DNA of 64,000 nt from Glossina fuscipes (lineage: Eukaryota > Arthropoda > Insecta > Diptera > Glossinidae). Of the stretch, positions 25,525-35,390 are shown piece after piece; within the stretch, counting starts at the first letter, position 1, and the number at the start of each line of letters is the position of its first letter. A program made the position numbers and the translations under genes. The stretch covers positions 15,487,758-15,551,757 of the forward strand of contig NW_023998414.1 of assembly GCF_014805625.2 (NCBI RefSeq), written 5' to 3'. Under the pieces are notes generated by a model. It did no database searches and was not told the DNA's origin. It was given only the letters and a program-made list of their open reading frames with translations.

Positions 25525-26712
25525 ATCAGTTGTGGTGCAGGATATATTAAGTTTGTGCGGGCGTATGTAAACCCATTAGGGCTTGAAGTCTGTCTATGCA
25601 TTACTGTGTTCAATCTACAGGTCGCAATATTTGAGATATTTTTATAAAATTCGGTACGATGACGACTACTCCTTATACAACGCCTTATTTTGAAAAATCA
25701 TTATACAGAAAAAGCTGAAAAATTTTCAAAATTTCTTGACTCTTAGACCCCAACATGTATAGGAGTTGTCATGGAATGCAAGCCGTTATATGAGGAGAAA
25801 ATCTAAAGGAAGAATAATTTTATCCGTTTTTACTCAAAACTAAAAATTTATTGAAAACATTACCGTCGGACTAGGCCGACCTTTAGATACCCTCCATCAA
25901 CTTAACACAATTTTTATTTTTGCCATAGAACACAAAAATTGTACACTGATTTTATATACTATTACATACTATTACGGAAGTGTGTATTAAAAATTAGACC
26001 TTTTCGCAAATAGAGGCTTACTTTTCGTCAGAGTGGTTGTGCCCAAGAGGTTTAAAGCTTGAGTTACTCGTCCAAAATTCGGCACAGTTAAGGACTAAGT
26101 TTTATCATAACACATTAAAAATTTGAACTTTTCTGCCCAATAAAGCATAAATTTTCGTGAGAATCCTTATATAGGTTGGGACCGAAAAAATAGGCCGAGA
26201 TTTCCCGAATTTTGTACAGTTAATTTTAATTGTACAATTAATTTTTAATTATCTTAAATAACTATTATGATCTGTTTTCATCATGACACACTGAACATTT
26301 TACCTTCAGTTTTCGTTTAGTGAGAGAGAGGGTTCAAAAAATTGCCGCAGTCGGTCCTTTCATATCAATTTAAAATGTCGAAATACCATCAGTTTAGTAA
26401 AATTTCCAATTTTAATGCCCTATATTGAAAAGTCGTTATGTGGGGAATGACCGTAAAAGTGAACCTATCCAAATTATTTGCAGGAGCGTTGGTCATTGGG
26501 TCACATGTCAGTGTATCAAATTTCATCAAAATATCTCAAAAACTACGTTCTGTAGCGAGAGCAGTAATTTACATGGCCAGTCAGCAGACGGACAGGCAGA
26601 AAATTAGGAAATTATTCACAGTCGATTGGTATAATGAAAGGTGGGTCTATTTTTAAGCCCTCTTGCGTATTACGAATTTAATACACCCTGTACCACAAGT
26701 GGTGCAGGGTCT
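25525..26712. repeat. DINE-1-like repeat pair with inverted, palindrome-tipped ends
   Basis: The left end (25529 onward, GTTGTGGTGCAGG, then ATATTAAGTTTGTGCGGGCG) matches the reverse complement of the right end (26712 downward: ACTTGTGGTACAGGGTGTAT, then TAAATTCGT). The similarity carries inward: a GTCTGTC-type core, then GAGATATTTT followed by ATxAAATT, is present from both sides. The right tip is a hairpin, ACCCTG (26685-26690) with CAGGGT (26705-26710) around a 14-base loop. Either this is one element of about 1.2 kb with long imperfect terminal inverted repeats, or two copies inserted head to head. It has no long ORF. The small frames inside it are chance. Confidence 0.55.
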
Positions 26713-27751
26713 AAAAATACCAGAAAACATAATGGAAATGAATTTTCTGAAAGAAAAACAGAACTGAGTTATGAGTTAAAGCGAAAAAAACAAATGGGAG
26801 AAGTGAAAGAGAAAAAGGCAAACGACAGTAAACTGTTTCGAGTTTGCGAAATTAATAAAATCCAGAAGAAAGAAGAGATACAAAGAAGCTATAATAAATA
26901 ACATATGATACATAATAGGCATGAGTGAGCAAACCAATCACAACATTTTTATTGTATGCCCAGCAAATAAGCTTCGACGGAATTCAATCAGGTTAATTGG
27001 AAAATTGATTATAAACGATAAAAACAGTTGCGTGTAAGACTTTTATCTTTGGTAGAATCGCTTTCGATTCGAATAGGTTTCTGTATCAACACGTTTAAGT
27101 TCATTTATCTGGCGCTTTTTACAAGTCAGCATAAAACTACTTTTCAGACGCATTGTTTCTTATTTGGTTGTTCGTAATTGCTTAATTGGAACATGGTTGT
27201 GTCTTCGTACATTCCCTGCCGCTCTTATATGCTGGCTTTCATTAAAGAAATTAACCAAATTATTTTTAATGCTAAATGCTTAGAATGCCGTTCCTTGTTA
27301 TAAACTTTTTTCTCTTGTTTTTTTTTTTTTCTCCATTAAAGGAACAACAATTGAATCTCTCTCTATACGCAGAAACAATTATTTCGTATTGTTAGAAATT
27401 TGATAAACATATTTTCAACCATCACACGTACGTTATTAAGGAGGATAGATGATGATGTGCAAATTGTCACAAACGGTAATATTTCGTATCGTCATCGAAC
27501 TCGACTTTGTTCACGCTTGGTTGACTTCGTTTTAAGCGAGATAAAAATAGACTCTGACTTTACACGTACAGTAAGGACGACTACTTGGGTGTTTAGCTGC
27601 TTTGCTTTCTCTCATTGACGGTATTATAAGAAGTGCCGGATTCATATATAAGTATATGTGATCTATATTTGAGAAACTTAAGTTTAAGTTATGTTGAAGC
27701 GTATGTTTCGACAGTGAAAACGGTAAAATACTTTTTGTCAAGACATCGTGT

Positions 27752-27940
27752 TATACCCTGCACCACTTATGATACAGGGTATACTGAGTTTATGTGGACC
27801 CACCTTTTACTATACCAATCAATTCAGAATCGTTTTCTTATTCGATCTAAGCTTGTCTGTCTGCTCGTACGTCCGTCTGATGCCTGTCGATGTAAACTTG
27901 TGCTCAACCTACGTACTGCAATTTTCAAGACACTTTAATG
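27752..27940 (+). repeat. DINE-1-like repeat with perfect terminal palindrome
   Basis: It begins with TATACCCTG (27752-27760), a 14-base loop and CAGGGTATA (27775-27783), a perfect 9-bp hairpin. Further in come ACTATACCAATCAATTCAGA and a CTGTCTGCTCGTACGTCCGTC core (27857-27877), then a TTTTCAAGACA string where the other copies have GAGATATTTT. There is no coding potential. Confidence 0.6.
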
Positions 27941-30231
27941 CAGCAGGAATTGCATTGCGTGTGTGTGTGTGCGAATGGGAAAGACTTTAGATCCAAGACG
28001 ATAAATTTTAATTTCGAATCAAACGAAGCGAGGGTTACTTGTTAACGAGATAAACACGATTATCTTCTCGTAGAGAAAACGATCACGTTTAAGAATTGCT
28101 CTTAAGTCAAGACAAGATGATTTAGTGCGTCCCATGCGTCTGATAGATCTCATTAATTTAGGTTAGACCAATGTATTGCAGTATATTTTCTTTTTTTTTT
28201 GAATTGTTTATTAAAAAGATATTTTATCTTTACTTTACCACAAATTCGATACCCATTGGTTCCGTTTGATAGGCTGTATCAGATTTCATCACTAAGTACT
28301 CAAGTTCATTAATTTGATTTTAGCATAATGCGGCATTGTTTCTGTTACGATTCCGCCCAGTTTTTGCTAAAATGATTTAATCGTTTGATGTTCGTCTATT
28401 TAAGTATTCATTTTATTATTATGTTGTTGTTATGCATAATTGCATTTGTCATTATTTTAAACTGTTAGGCTTATATTGCTATAATTGTTGTTGTAGAGAT
28501 ATGTAGATCGATTATCGTTTCACCATAAATGTCAACAGTTTTGATTGCGGTTAAAATTTTTATTATTATGCACTTGGCATCTATGATTAATGCTGCATTG
28601 TGTACGCAGTTGTGGATGAGTATGTGGGTGCGTGTTCTTTGTTATGGGTATGATTGAATTTTACTTAGATGTACAATGTAGTAAAAGCGCAATAAAGTAT
28701 TGTTATATCCATGGCAAACGTTCTTTGAAAACCGCATAAAATGCTTTTACTATCTTTACTATTTTAAAGTTTAATGTAGGATTAATATAAAATTTAATTT
28801 CAACGCAATAAAGCCCTTTTTGATTTTAGTTCAAAGTGGCGCAGCCATGACATTACAACTTCCTATGAATAGAATTCAGTTCTGATGCTTTTCCAGCCGT
28901 CGATAAGCGTTATTTACTTGCATCCAGGTGTAAAGATTCCGTTCATTTTTATTGTTAAAGATGTGTCAACGGAACCTATGTATGTATCTCATAGAAATGA
29001 ACAATATCCCGTGTTAGTGCAACATTTTATTTCAATTGACTATGCCAGTTTGTACGTCCATCAGTCTGCTGAGTTTGCTTTAAAAGTTAAAGAAATTAAA
29101 ATAATTGGCTTTAAACCTTAGCTAAACCTAAGGCGTGTAGTTCGCATTTCGTTTAAAACAAATCGCACTATTTTACATATTAATTCATGATCATCATTGG
29201 AGGCTTACAAAGAATTGTATCTTATTCGAGCAATGTCTCTTTCACATTTACATAGTGTGCTAAAGTATTATATTCCGCCGATATCTGTCGAAAAATAATA
29301 AGAATCGCAAATTTTTCAAAACGTAGCGTAATATGGTGAGTAGCAATAAGAAGGCTTCGAATTAATCCACTTTCAATAGTGTTCATCCTTGGAACGGAAC
29401 TTGTCAATGTCTGAAATTTTATTTAAGTAACACAGACATCAATACACATCATATGGACCGATAGACAGACTTATTCGAAATGACTAAACATTCAGAATCG
29501 ATGGGTATAATCAAGTGCGTCTATCTCAAGTTCTCCCCGAAGTCCCTAGAGAATTAAGGTGCCGTTATCATAAATGGCTTCCTTTATGCTTAGGGAAACG
29601 AAGCTTTTCTTTATGTTCGTGGGAGTTATTTTTTTATTTGTGTTTGCATTTTTAATGGCATACTAATCAAAATTAAAACAGAGTTATTTACACTACGTTT
29701 ACGTGAAATGCTCACATTAGGTAGTGCTTCTCAGTTATACTCGCCGCCCTTGTCAGTTGTTCTGGAAATTTTTGAAATTCTGAATATCCTAATAACTTCG
29801 AAGAATCAGTAAAACTACAAAGCTAAGGAGTTAGTTAGATCTAGTTATCCAATCAGGGCTATTTTCCTCAAAATTTAATGAGCTTTATCTATGATCAACT
29901 CTCTCTGTTCTCCTGTTACATATACACTCTGACACTAGATATACTGATGCTATTTAGAACGCAGGCGCTTGTCAGTTTTTAAAACACTTTCAATAAAGCC
30001 TATGATTTTATCATCTTAAGTTATTTAAAATTTAATTTGTACGCTCTTGGCTTAACAATCACACATTGACAAAGAAAGAGGTATTTGTTGTTCCATGTTG
30101 ATAGAAGGTATTCCCTTCAATTTTTTTCCTACTAATTTTTATATTTATGTAGTATGAAGACATTTCCGTATTTAAAAATGGTTTTAGAGGTATGTTAAGT
30201 ATAAATACAAAAACTTAAAGCCAGTTCAGTT
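27941..30231. other. AT-rich non-coding block
   Basis: No gene is recognised. The 78-residue frame at 28885-29121 has no family resemblance. A GATAGACAGAC string near 29460 may be a scrap of an inverted DINE-1-like copy. Confidence 0.45.
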
Positions 30232-30785
30232 CAAAACTACCTCATGTTTCCAGGTGGACAGAATTTGTGGCAAGGGTTTAACGTGGGTTCCTGCCTGAAA
30301 GGCTTAACCCCACGGTGGCCCAAGCCACTTTTAAGCGTACTACGCCCCCTGGCGAGTTAGACAATCCCCACAGAGTAGGGGCCTAAACAGCACCAGAGTC
30401 CAGAACAGTTTATTGTGTATGGAACAATAAACCCCACTCTGGTCAATGGCGAGGCCTAGCTGCACTCAATTGTTCCATTTTAGCTAGGAACTCGCCAACC
30501 ACAACCACCACGAGTACTCCCCGAAGGGCCGCACCCAAGCAGTCAGAACTCACAAATTGATCAACTGACTGCTTCCGCCATAAGGCTTCCACTGTGCTGT
30601 TGATCAATTACCACCATTACCTGCAGGCATCCGTGACATGTGTTCAAAAGTAAAAATAGGTAAAAGGGGAAAACTTATTCATCATATCCCTTTTCCATTT
30701 TTGCATGTATTAATTAATTTACCAGACATTTTCTATCAATCGGCCAAAGGGAAGACCGTCCGTCAATTCCTTTTTGCATTAATAG
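30232..30785 (-). other. GC-richer, hairpin-rich block (possible LINE UTR)
   Basis: This stretch differs sharply in composition from its AT-rich surroundings and is packed with inverted repeats. AAGCAGTCAG (30537-30546) pairs with CTGACTGCTT (30565-30574). CCAGAGT (30393-30399) and GTTTATTGT (30408-30416) pair with ACAATAAAC (30424-30432) and ACTCTGG (30436-30442) as a two-step stem. GTGGC (30315-30319) pairs with GCCAC (30324-30328). There is no ORF. A structured UTR of a non-LTR retrotransposon is a reasonable guess, and the strand is inferred only from the TAAATAAATTAAT-like 3' end that follows the neighbouring module on the minus strand. I cannot name the element. Confidence 0.4.
30612..30636 (-). 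repeat. repeated module, copy A
   Basis: The 25-bp stretch containing GCAGGCATCCGTG recurs with few differences at 30823-30848 (GCAGGCATACGTG). Confidence 0.65.
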
Positions 30786-30789
30786 TATA

Positions 30790-30985
30790 ATTAATTTATT
30801 TATTACGACTTAAGGACAAAGTCCATCATATACCCGCAGGCATACGTGGCTTTGTGAGGCGAGCTTCCTGACCCCCGTGGCTCCCAGTTTGTTTTGCAAA
30901 GCCTTATGGCATACTTTGGGCGGTTGTTAAAAACAACCGTACTTGCTTCGGATTCTCCATACTTTCCTGGTTGCCAGCACCAGTG
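30790..30985 (-). other. possible LINE 3' end with second module copy
   Basis: Read on the minus strand it runs from a GC-richer part (GGGAGCCACGGGGGTCAGG) through the shared module at 30823-30848 to GTCGTAATAAATAAATTAAT (30790-30809), which resembles a retroposon 3' tail. There is no coding sequence. Confidence 0.4.
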
Positions 30986-31204
30986 AACTACTTTTCTTCA
31001 AGATATATAGGTCTCGGGTGGACAGTAAAATGGTGAATATAGAACAAACTTTCAAATCACGCAATATTTTCTCGCTTTGCTGAAATTGTCATGCGATTAT
31101 TCACCTCTCGCAATGCTTATTTTGGTCTTTGAAGTATTCGTGAAGGAGTTTTGGGACCGATCTAGTGATGCGATAATAAGTTTGTACGCTTTGCCTTGAC
31201 TTCG

Positions 31205-31449
31205 AAGCTGATAATTTATTTATTTATTTATTCCGCTTATACAAGAAACTCAACTAAAACAAATTGGCAGTCGAGTTCAATTGACTCTTAAAGTAAATCT
31301 TAAATTAATTAATATTAAAACTTAGTATAAGTACAATAAAACAAATAAGAGCAATAAAACAAGAAGAATATCAACTAGCGTAGAGCCACACCCACAACCG
31401 GTGCAGGACTAATTTGCAAGTGAATCCCTAAGCCATCGCAAACATGCAT
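31205..31449 (-). other. presumed LINE 3' UTR and (AAAT)n tail
   Basis: The minus strand reads through TTAAGATTTACTTTAAGAGT and GTTTCTTGTATAAGCGG to AATAAATAAATAAATAAAT. There is no RNase H and no ORF. It lies beyond the SINE, so it is assigned to the LINE by position and tail type only. Confidence 0.45.
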
Positions 31450-31604
31450 AAGCTTGGCAACCAATAATAGTTAACAAGACTAAACTCTTAAAAGCACTAG
31501 CATGTAAGGCTATCGGCTTTTATTAAAAACTCTACCGCACTTGAGATTCGACCATCGACTTGCTAGTCGAGATTCCTCGTCTTCGGCTACTCAGGCGGAT
31601 AGTT
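31450..31604 (-). mobile_element. tRNA-derived SINE, copy 3 (decayed)
   Basis: This is the same family as the copies at 14.0 and 16.2 kb. Read on the minus strand it has the head TATCCGCCTGAGTAGCCGAA, a decayed A box, CTCGACTAGCAA as in copy 2, and a B box that has lost bases (GGTCGAATCTC, 31543-31553). It continues with AAGTGCGGTAGAG, GCCGATAGCC and GCTAGTGC, then TTGTTAACTATTATTGGTTG in place of the usual TTAGAATTTATTCTCTGGC. No TAA tail remains. The shared anticodon-arm sequence groups copies 2 and 3 apart from copy 1. Possible but weak flanking similarity: TAATTTGCAAGTGA near 31408 and TATATTTGCATTGA near 31612. It lies between the LINE coding end and its tail, so it probably inserted into the LINE. 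Confidence 0.78.
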
Positions 31605-31634
31605 CGTAATTATATTTGCATTGACTAAGCTTCA

Positions 31635-32910
31635 TCAAAATAAAGTGGGTAAAGAAGCGGTTAGGACATTAAAGCCTATCTCACGAAGAAATGAGGGCAA
31701 GTCAATTGAATCTACGTAGCACTTATATGAAGGAGACCACACAACAAAGGCATACTCAAGTATAGGTCTAACCAAACACATGTAAAGCCTTTTCGTAATA
31801 TAAGGATCATCAAGCTCTTTGGACCACCTCTTTATAAAACTAAGTGCGGACCTAGCTTTGCTTAACGAGGACTCCATATGCAAATTGAAACGTAACCTAT
31901 AATCAAATAGAACGCCTAAATCTGCGAACGAATCGACGTCCTCCAACTTGCGCGAATCGATGAAATACTGAGTAATGAGAAAGAAAGCTTCTTACATTTG
32001 TTTAGATTTAGTTTCAGAAGATTCACAGAGTACCATGCAACCAAATTATTCAAATCACTTTGAAGATGATGTGATTGCGATTCTATGGAAAAGGAAGAAA
32101 ACAGTTTCACATCATCAGCGTACATGAAGATCTCGCTGAATTTAATCACGGAGGGAAAATCATTGATGTATAAATTAAATAAAATGGATCCTAAGTGGCT
32201 ACCTTGAGATACGCCAGACGTCACAGGGTATTCATCCGAGGTAATGAGGTTAAACAAAACCCTGAATGATCTACCTTGCAGTTAAGAGCTTAACCATTCC
32301 ACTAAGAAGAAAGGTGATCCAGAGGCTTGGACTTTGAAGATAAGTGGTCTATGGTTAAACAAATCAAACGCTTTGCTAAGATCAGTGCGAGAGCCACTAG
32401 AAAAAGCCTTGAAAACATGAGAAGTAAACTCTAACAGATTGGTGACCGTAGATCTTCCCTTTCGAAAACCATATTGGAGAGGAGAAATATACGATTTCAT
32501 GGAAAAGGCTATATGCTGAGCCACAATTCGCTCGAACAGTTTAGGCAAGACACTTAACTTAGCAATGCCTCTGTAGTTCTCTACAAGTTGCCTACTACAA
32601 CTTTTGTGAATAGGAATAAGGAAACAAGTTTTCCAACACAAAAGGAAAACACCTAAATTCAAGGACTTGTTAAAAATCTTTGAGATAACATCACATAGCT
32701 CGCCAGCACAAGATATAAGTACTCATGAGGGGATTTCATCAGGTCCACACGAACAAATATATTTTAGAGAGCTCAATCCTTCAAAAACGTCAATTTCAGA
32801 TATAACAAAGTTAGGAATTGAAATCAAATTAGAAATCGGATATGGATATGCGGATAAATCAAAATTGGCAGTTGAAAAGAGCAAGCGAATTAGTCGAAAG
32901 AAGAACCACT
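31635..32910 (-). pseudogene. CR1-like ORF2, reverse transcriptase part
   Basis: Most reverse transcriptase landmarks can be read on the minus strand. GPDEIPS is followed by a stop and KSLNLGVF (fingers, about 32640-32745); then come ENYRGIAKLSVLPKLFE, LQYGFRKGRSTVTNLLEF, TDLSKAFD (motif A, first catalytic Asp), SGVSQGSHLGSILFNLYIND (motif B) and FMYADDVKLFS (motif C, catalytic pair intact). The thumb is LGVLFDYRLRF and LVRPILEYAFVVWSP. Defects: a stop at about 32744, a stop at 32282-32284 where the family has Tyr (WLSS-stop-LQGR, same frame on both sides), a frameshift between 31916 and 31946, and an apparent deletion after WSPSYKCYVDSI. The last part ends at a TGA at 31635. The catalytic residues survive, but the protein is interrupted. 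Confidence 0.85.
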
Positions 32911-33900
32911 TTACGAAAATGTTTTGAAAAGCTTGTTTTTCCTATTCTTGTAATATTTAATTGTTTTATTAAAGCACAGGGGGCACTTGCTTCGAGGACG
33001 GGACTGCTTGATCGGAACGGATGCAGAAATAGCTTGATTTAATATATTGTAGAACGGCGACAGTAAGCTATCAATACTTCCCACTGAGAGATCATGCATG
33101 GAAACATTGATTTTATGGAAATCATAAAATTTATATGAAAAATTTGAATTTGGAACGTTATAGAAGTTCAACGAACCAACATGTTTGTAATGAAAGGAAA
33201 TACCCAATGCTGGATGATATGGATCCTCAGGTAAACTAAACGAAAGACAACGATAAAGGCGAATCTCAGAAAAATTGGCAAAGCAAAGATCAATCAATCT
33301 ACCATTGCAATTACGGATAACATTGTATTGAACTAAATTATGATCAAATAATTCTTTGAAGAACACAACGGCTCTACTAGATGGTGAGGTAGGAATCAAA
33401 CAGCCAGAACTATCACTGTAACACCAAGTGACTTGAGGCAAATTGAAGTCACCCAACACAATGACTATATCAGTAGGTTTAGATTGCTTGGCCACTTCAC
33501 AAATGAGGGCGGCCTGTTTTTTATATACAGAGATATCCGAATTTGGGGGAATATAAGAGCAGGTCACATATAAGTGTTTATTAGGAAATTTCACTCGAAT
33601 GGCGATAAATTCAACGTCGGGAATAGTTGGAAAATCAAATGAATAGGGGGGGACTGCCGAAGAAGTAGCAATTAAAACGCCACCACCATTGCGATACAAT
33701 CGATCGTTTCTGAAAACTTGAAACGAATTATGGAAAAGTTCCGACGAATGTAGATCCGGCTTTAACCAAGTTTCAATGAAGACCAAACAGGAAAACTCCG
33801 TGCTCACTGAATTTGGGAAGGTAGAACGAATTTGTGAATTTAGGCCCCTAACATTTTGATAAATAAGAGAAAATGAGCCTGAAGAAATATTTAGTTTTCT
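32911..33900 (-). pseudogene. CR1-like ORF2, apurinic/apyrimidinic endonuclease part
   Basis: This is the endonuclease that nicks target DNA to start target-primed reverse transcription. On the minus strand, IYQNVRGLNSQIRS at about 33830-33875 is the N-terminal catalytic motif and lies upstream of the first Met at 33807. The rest reads uninterrupted: FIETWL (catalytic Glu), NGGGVLIATSS, CSYIPPNSD, VLGDFNLPQVTW (catalytic Asp/Asn), RLIDLCFAN and DPYHPALGISF (catalytic Asp-His). The set of landmarks is complete for the family. The frame stops at 32911, where the linker to the reverse transcriptase has shifted frame. The upstream end overlaps the last codons of ORF1. Confidence 0.88.
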
Positions 33901-35031
33901 GAAGGGGAAAGAGCTACTGCGTTAGCATTACGGGGTCGATCCCGAGGAATAAATTCCTTAAATAAGGATCCAATCGGCCAACAATGGTTTATTTAACACT
34001 AAATCCATATTTTTAGTCGGAACTAGAATTTTAAAAGATGACATAGCTCTAGATTGAGAAGGAGCCAATTTGAATATACTAACGCGCTTTAAATTGACAG
34101 AAAGCTCTTTCGCACCCAGATAACTTTTTATGTTATTAACAGATGTATCTGGTCCTAGACTTGACACAAATATTGCCTTTGTGGGAGGAACTGTCTTCAA
34201 GTATATGTCATCTGTACTAGGAGCAGCAGGGTTCACGGATCGGGAGTTATGAGTTGGGGAAAATATAGAAGGGGTAACCACACTTGCACGAGCAGCTTGT
34301 GCGACATGCCCAGTTTGGCAACCGGCGTTCAAACTCGAACAGCCAGGAGGAGAGGACGATTTACTATTATCATTATTAGTTTTGGGCGACGACGTCTGAG
34401 AAAATTGGGTGACATCAATGGGAGGAGGTACCCTTGCCACTTCAGCGTAGCTCACGCCAGAAGGACTTCCCGGCTTTTTTGTAACTTTTATGTTACCGAC
34501 CGACTCAGCAGTAGCAGAAACGCTAACAATGTTTGTGGACTTTAGGGAATCGCTAACTTGCACCGACGGATCGGACTTCGGAAAACTCAGAGGTGGCGAA
34601 CCATACGCTACGCTACGGGTTGAAACTTTGTTAGCCAGAGAGGAAGATGGCTGCGCAATATAACGACACTCATCAAACCTAGTCTTGATTATTTACAATT
34701 TCTTCCACAAGGAGCCGAGTTTTTTTGCTCAAATCTGAGAAACAATTTCTCGTCTCGTGAAGAGTTTGTAGAAATCAATGTCCCGCTTTCTGCAGTCAGG
34801 ACGTGACCATCGTAAATCTTTAGAAGGGTCAAGGACTGCATCAGCAGCACGGCCGATAATACCAGCACACGTTGGATGTCCAAACTGATCACACAGCCAA
34901 CAAGAAATGAATCGTTCAGATTCAGGGCCTGTTTTCGCACGACATGGTGTAAATAAGCAATCCATGTCCATTGAAGACAACAAAAGTAGCTTATGAATGA
35001 GAAAAAGAAAAACTAAAAAATTCCACGGCAC
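33891..35031 (-). pseudogene. CR1-like ORF1 (PHD-like finger, nucleic-acid-binding protein)
   Basis: ORF1 of CR1-type LINEs encodes the protein that coats the element RNA. The N-terminal frame (34729-35031) has a PHD-like zinc finger: CLFTPC, then CWLCDQFGHPTC, then SRPDCR, where the expected WxCPxCR has lost one Cys to Arg. A frame change follows near 34730. The C-terminal frame (33958-34563) begins with a Ser/Pro-rich linker with SYAEVA and ends with KAIFVSSLGPDTSVNNIKSYL and SSFKILVP, the RNA-binding region typical of T1/Q-type elements. A further shift near 33970 restores KEFIPRDRPRNANAVALS and SEN-stop at 33891. At least two frameshifts make it non-functional. Confidence 0.78.
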
Positions 35032-35390
35032 AAATTTTCAGCAAATTAAAGCAAATTTCTCACTGCCCTGCCCACTGTTAATATATAGCGAAAGCCAAAG
35101 AAACTGTAAACAAAGATTAACAGGCAAAAAAAGAGACTTTTACTAAGAGCTCAATTGTTGATTACACTAAACCAAAATGATTTTTTCACATAAATTGTTA
35201 ATAAATTCATATACGTTAAATTCGCACTTTATTTTTTTAGAGAATTTTTAAAATTAAACACGAATAAAGCAAAAAAGCTAAGAAAAACACAAAAAAAAAT
35301 TGAAATATTTCTTGCACAGAATAAAAACGCGACTACAACACGCACGCAGAGTTGCCAAACTAGCCGTCTTTCTTTGTCGCTGCAATGATG
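35032..35390 (-). other. possible LINE 5' UTR
   Basis: There is no coding sequence. The minus strand opens with GC-richer CATCATTGCAGCGACAAAG and GGCAACTCTGCGTGCGTG, then turns AT-rich towards ORF1. The limit is a guess; a comparison with other copies would settle it. Confidence 0.35.

Larger units (their letters stand above)
31205..35390 (-). mobile_element. CR1-like non-LTR retrotransposon, nearly complete but broken
   Basis: On the minus strand the order is: probable 5' UTR, ORF1 with a PHD-like finger, ORF2 with apurinic endonuclease and reverse transcriptase, and a 3' region ending in (AAAT)n near 31212-31232. A SINE lies in the 3' region. Both ORFs carry stops and frameshifts, so the copy cannot move by itself. 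ORF1 with a PHD-like finger, an ORF2 without RNase H and a short repeat tail fit the CR1 clade (T1/Q/DMCR1-type elements of Diptera). The 5' boundary is estimated from where the sequence turns GC-richer (about 35.34-35.39 kb) and is uncertain. No target-site duplication was found. Confidence 0.72.
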
